Assembly: GCA_900546645.1 (NCBI GenBank)
Contig: URDR01000002.1
Coordinates: forward strand, 17,981 to 81,980
DNA: 64,000 bases
Direction of reading: 5' to 3'
From: an uncultured Bacteroides sp.
Lineage (GTDB): Bacteria > Bacteroidota > Bacteroidia > Bacteroidales > Bacteroidaceae
The position numbers were made by a program, and so were the translations under genes. Below, piece by piece: positions 60,514 through 64,000 of the stretch. How positions within the stretch are numbered: the stretch's first letter is position 1; the number at the start of each line of letters is the position of its first letter. Under the pieces are notes generated by a model. That model worked only from the letters and a program-made list of their open reading frames with translations, did not search any database and was not told the DNA's origin.

Positions 60514-61722
60514 TTATTCCATCTGCTGGTAATTCTTGGCAAGACCTCCTTCACTGGTTTCTTTGTATAATGAAGGTAAATCATGGCCTGTTTGTTTCAT
60601 GACTTCTACTACTTTGTCGAATGAAACCCGGTGATGTCCATCGGTAAATGCCGAGTACAAATTGGCATCAAGTGCACGGGCAGCAGCATAGGCATTACGT
60701 TCGATACAAGGTATTTGAACGAGTCCGCATACGGGGTCGCATGTCATACCCAAGTGATGTTCCAGTCCCATTTCAGCTGCATACTCGATTTGTGCAGGGC
60801 TTCCTCCAAACAATTGGCTGGCAGCTGCTGAAGCCATGGAGCAGGCAACTCCAACTTCTGCTTGGCATCCAGCTTCTGCTCCTGAGATAGAAGCATTGTA
60901 TTTAACGATGTTTCCCACCAGTCCGGCGGTTGCCAAAGCGCGAAGAATGCGTGCGTCACTGAAATCGCGGCTTTGCTGCAGGTGATAGAGTACAGCCGGA
61001 ACCACAGCACAGGCTCCACACGTAGGAGCGGTAACGATTTTTCCTCCGGCAGCATTTTCTTCACTCACTGCAAGTGCATAAGCATAAAGCAGTCCGCGTG
61101 ACTGAAGCGAATTTTTATAACCCTTAGAACGGATATAATAAGATGAAGCTTTGCGTCGCAGATGAAGCGGACCGGGTAATACTCCTTCTGCATCCAATCC
61201 GCGATGGATAGCAGCCTTCATGGTTTCCCATACTTCGGCAAGAAAGTCCCAAATTTCTGCACCTTCGCACTGCTCTACATATTCCCAGTAACTTCTTCCG
61301 GTATGTTCACACCAGTATAAAATCTGGCTCATGGTGCTCATGGTATATACTTCAGGCGTTTCCGTCCGGTCGTGTCCTTCTTCAGCCAAAGCTCCTCCAC
61401 CCACACTGAAAACAGTCCATTCATCGGTGATATGTTTATTTCCATCCAGCGATTTAAAAGTCATTCCGTTAGGGTGGAATGGGAAGAAAATATGTGGTTT
61501 CCAAAGGATTTCAACAGGGGCATGGGGTTGCATTACATCGAGAATAGCCACGTCGGTCATGTGACCCTTTCCGGTAGCAGCAAGGCTTCCATAAAGAATA
61601 ACCTGAAAGGAGGCAGCTTCTGGATGACGAGCAAGGAACTGTTCGGCGGCTTTACGTGGTCCCATGGTGTGGCTGCTTGAGGGGCCGGTGCCGATGCGGT
61701 AAAGTTCTTTTATTGATTTCAT
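60514..61722 (-). CDS. sdaA: L-serine ammonia-lyase, iron-sulfur type
   Basis: 402 residues, single chain with both domains: an N-terminal ACT-like or beta domain (SIKELYRIGTGPSSSHTMGPR) and a C-terminal alpha domain with APTCGACAVVPAVL and CDPVCGLVQIPC. Three Cys of these motifs hold the [4Fe-4S] cluster. It deaminates L-serine to pyruvate and ammonia. The name is standard; the oxygen-sensitive cluster fits an anaerobe. Confidence 0.93.
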   Translation of the reverse strand: MKSIKELYRIGTGPSSSHTMGPRKAAEQFLARHPEAASFQVILYGSLAATGKGHMTDVAILDVMQPHAPVEILWKPHIFFPFHPNGMTFKSLDGNKHITDEWTVFSVGGGALAEEGHDRTETPEVYTMSTMSQILYWCEHTGRSYWEYVEQCEGAEIWDFLAEVWETMKAAIHRGLDAEGVLPGPLHLRRKASSYYIRSKGYKNSLQSRGLLYAYALAVSEENAAGGKIVTAPTCGACAVVPAVLYHLQQSRDFSDARILRALATAGLVGNIVKYNASISGAEAGCQAEVGVACSMASAAASQLFGGSPAQIEYAAEMGLEHHLGMTCDPVCGLVQIPCIERNAYAAARALDANLYSAFTDGHHRVSFDKVVEVMKQTGHDLPSLYKETSEGGLAKNYQQME

Positions 61723-61741
61723 GATGGTGTATATAATGAGG

Positions 61742-64000
61742 TTATTTTAAATCGACAACAGTAATTCCGGCTCCTCCGAACTGTACGTGCTCATCTTGAA
61801 AATGAGCAACGCCCGGTACGGTGGCAAGATATTGACGTATAAGTGTGCGCAAGATGCCGGTTCCTGTTCCGTGGAGGATGCGCACCCGACTTGATCCCAC
61901 CAGGATGGCATCGTCAATAAAGTAAGTCACTGCTTGTATGGCTTCATCTCCTCGCATACCTCGCACGTCAATGTCTTGTTTAAAATTCAGGCGTTTTTCG
62001 TACATCTGTTCTTGCGTTTCACTACTTACAAATGTAGCTTTTGCTATCGTATTGTTGGGCTTGGGGGCTTCAGCACGTTCCAGACGCTCGCTTTTGACGT
62101 TGGTTTTCATTAAGCCAAACATAACTACGGCATTTTTGCCATTTAGTTCCATGATTTGCCCTACACTGCTTTGTCCTTTGATGCGGACGTATTCCCCCTG
62201 TTGTAGAGGCGCCGGTTTAGGTGGAGCAACCGGGGTAGCGCCTGTTTTTTGCTGCTGAGATTTTTTTTCTTTTTTCCTTTCTTGCTTTTCACGCAGCTTT
62301 TCCATTTTTCGTGCGATTTTTTCTTCCACGGCAGCTTTTTCAATCAGCTCAATCTGCTGGCGGAAATCACTCAATTCTTGTCGGGCAGAACGGGTGCGTT
62401 CTTTTTCGGCTTGAGCTTCTTTAATCGAACGGATGGTGTTTTCAATTTTGGCGTTCGATTCGCGCAGTAAACGTTCGGCTTCCTCTTTAGCGTTTTTTAG
62501 AATTTCCTTACGGCTGCGTTCCAGCTCTTCTATTTCACGCTCATAGCGTAGGATGGTATCCTCCATTTGCTTTTCGCGTTTGCGGATGTTCTGTCGCTTG
62601 GTTTCCCAATAGCGTTTGTCGCGTACAATATCCTGCAGATATTTGTCACTTTGGATATATTCGCTTCCCACAATTTCAGATGCATCGGCTATAACGTCTT
62701 CCGGAAGTCCGATTTTTCGGGCGATTTCTACGGCAAACGAACTGCCAGGATTTCCAATCTGTAACTGGAACAAAGCTCGCATTTCGTGGCGGTCATACAA
62801 CATGGCTCCATTGATAACTCCCTCATGGTTCTCAGCAAAATGCTTGAGGTTTTGATAGTGCGTAGTAATTACTCCGAATGTCTTTTTTGCATTGAAGCGT
62901 TTCAGTACAGCTTCGGCAATGGCACCTCCGATTTGCGGTTCTGTGCCTCCTCCGAATTCATCAATAAGGATGAGGCTGGCAGGGTCGCAAAACTTCATCA
63001 TCATTTTCATGTTAGTAAGGTGGGATGAGTAGGTACTCAAATCATCTTCAATGCTTTGTTCGTCGCCGATATCAATAAAAATATGGTTGAAAACTCCGGC
63101 ATGACTCCGTTCATTCATGGGAACAAGCAACCCGCATTGCAACATGTACTGTAGCAATCCGACTGTTTTCAAGCAAACGGATTTACCTCCGGCATTCGGA
63201 CCGGAAATAAGCAGGATGCGCTGTTGAGGGGTCAGTTCGATGTCAAGCGGAATGACTTTCTTGTCGTGTTTGGCAAGTGAAATCTGCAAAAGAGGGTGAA
63301 TGGCTTCAAACCAGTCAATGATTTGCCGGTTTTCAAAAGCAGGTTTAGTTCCCTTGATATCCAGACAGAATAAAGCTTTAGCACGGATAAAATCAATTTC
63401 GGCAAGGAATTCATAAGACTGGAGAATTTCAGGGATTTGCGGGCGAACCGTGGCTGAAAATTCGGTTAAGATGCGAATGATTTCGCGACGTTCTTCGCCT
63501 TCCAGTTCCCGAATACGGTTATTGGCTTCTACCACTTCAGCAGGCTCGATAAATACCGTTTTTCCTGTAGCCGATTCGTCGTGGACGATTCCCCGGATTT
63601 TACGTTTCATACCCGGAGCAATAGGGATAACCAGACGTCCGTCGCGCATCGTAGGAGTAACATCTTTATCTACATAGCCTTCCGATTGCGCTGAGCGCAA
63701 GATAGAGTTTAAGCTGCGTGAAATGCTTCCGGTAGTAGCCGAGAGTTCACGACGGATACGGAGTAGTTCGGCTGAAGCATTATCTTTTATTTTTCCGAAT
63801 TTATCAAGTATGTTATTGATACGAGTGATGAGTTGCGGGAATACACAGATATCAGTAGCCAGTTCACGCAGAGCAGGATAGGGCGTGTCGGTTTCTTCTT
63901 CTTCTTCTGTAATTTGTAGAAAGCGGACAATGTTATGGATGGTTTCCAAAGAACGGCGCAAGTCGAAAAGTTCTGATTCATCCATATACATCCCCTCAAT
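61742..64000 (-). CDS. mutS2: MutS2 endonuclease-type ATPase (5' end outside window)
   Basis: The frame runs off the right edge (the codons before the visible Met at 63991 are also open), so the start lies beyond 64000. About 750 residues are visible of a normal length near 830. The MutS core has Walker A SGPNAGGKS, SSHLTNMKMMM and Walker B LILIDEFGGGTEP. A helical region, a linker rich in Glu and Lys and a KOW-like segment lead to the C-terminal Smr domain (DVRGMRGDEA, HGTGTGILR). It acts on recombination intermediates or stalled ribosomes, not on mismatch repair. Confidence 0.95.
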   Translation of the reverse strand: MEGMYMDESELFDLRRSLETIHNIVRFLQITEEEEETDTPYPALRELATDICVFPQLITRINNILDKFGKIKDNASAELLRIRRELSATTGSISRSLNSILRSAQSEGYVDKDVTPTMRDGRLVIPIAPGMKRKIRGIVHDESATGKTVFIEPAEVVEANNRIRELEGEERREIIRILTEFSATVRPQIPEILQSYEFLAEIDFIRAKALFCLDIKGTKPAFENRQIIDWFEAIHPLLQISLAKHDKKVIPLDIELTPQQRILLISGPNAGGKSVCLKTVGLLQYMLQCGLLVPMNERSHAGVFNHIFIDIGDEQSIEDDLSTYSSHLTNMKMMMKFCDPASLILIDEFGGGTEPQIGGAIAEAVLKRFNAKKTFGVITTHYQNLKHFAENHEGVINGAMLYDRHEMRALFQLQIGNPGSSFAVEIARKIGLPEDVIADASEIVGSEYIQSDKYLQDIVRDKRYWETKRQNIRKREKQMEDTILRYEREIEELERSRKEILKNAKEEAERLLRESNAKIENTIRSIKEAQAEKERTRSARQELSDFRQQIELIEKAAVEEKIARKMEKLREKQERKKEKKSQQQKTGATPVAPPKPAPLQQGEYVRIKGQSSVGQIMELNGKNAVVMFGLMKTNVKSERLERAEAPKPNNTIAKATFVSSETQEQMYEKRLNFKQDIDVRGMRGDEAIQAVTYFIDDAILVGSSRVRILHGTGTGILRTLIRQYLATVPGVAHFQDEHVQFGGAGITVVDLK

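Overview
The window comes from a gut-type Bacteroidales genome, most likely Bacteroides or Phocaeicola. The evidence is a type V (Mfa1/FimA-class) fimbrial lipoprotein locus, a two-subunit methylmalonyl-CoA mutase, a cobalamin-dependent ribonucleotide reductase, an S16 protein with a long Ala/Glu/Lys tail, and promoters of the Bacteroides sigma type (TTTG, about 19-21 bases, TAnnTTTG) in front of many genes. No phage, transposon or CRISPR array is visible. Both ends of the window cut a gene.

Region 1 (1-15025, + strand) is one fimbrial cluster. In order it holds the 3' part of an outer-membrane/TPR biogenesis protein, a FimB/Mfa2-type anchor, the Mfa1-type major fimbrillin, a 1313-residue lipoprotein with four related domains, two large lipoproteins ending in lectin-like modules, a 335-residue lipoprotein, and a last lipoprotein gene interrupted by a frameshift at a run of eight A. 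Every lipoprotein after the anchor has an Arg site (usually Arg-Ala) 20-45 residues behind its lipobox cysteine. Four of them carry calcium-loop-like motifs. This is the most accessory-looking and most interesting part of the window.

Region 2 (15026-31251) holds a possible 30-codon leader-like gene, a GH29 alpha-L-fucosidase, an outer-membrane DUF5020 protein paired with an NCS2 nucleobase permease, the methylmalonyl-CoA mutase operon mutA-mutB, a five-gene MacAB-TolC-type export operon, and a divergent ROK glucokinase. Region 3 (31252-39040) has rplS, a 5'-nucleotidase split into two genes in reversed domain order, a GH3/serine-hydrolase fusion, a 55-residue ferredoxin too short for routine ORF calling, rpsP and a secreted esterase.

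Region 4 (39041-53731) carries an OPT transporter, an unrecognised secreted HExxH protein, gph, folB, the B12-dependent reductase nrdJ, a nitroreductase, an MBL hydrolase, murB, a DUF4348-like lipoprotein, pheS, an MFS transporter and a membrane-anchored protein of unknown function. Region 5 (53732-64000) has three tandem tRNA-His genes, a CapA-like protein whose signal-peptide region overlaps the folD terminator palindrome, folD, an N-acetylmuramoyl-L-alanine amidase with mlaD, dnaA, L-serine dehydratase and the 3' part of mutS2.

Non-coding structure includes three clusters of a degenerate 22-24 base repeat (3887, 31361, 47245), a 14-base tandem repeat (17823), several long inverted repeats, and a 13-base motif shared by the dnaA and nrdJ leaders. 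I ran no searches. Family names rest on recognised motifs, length and gene order.
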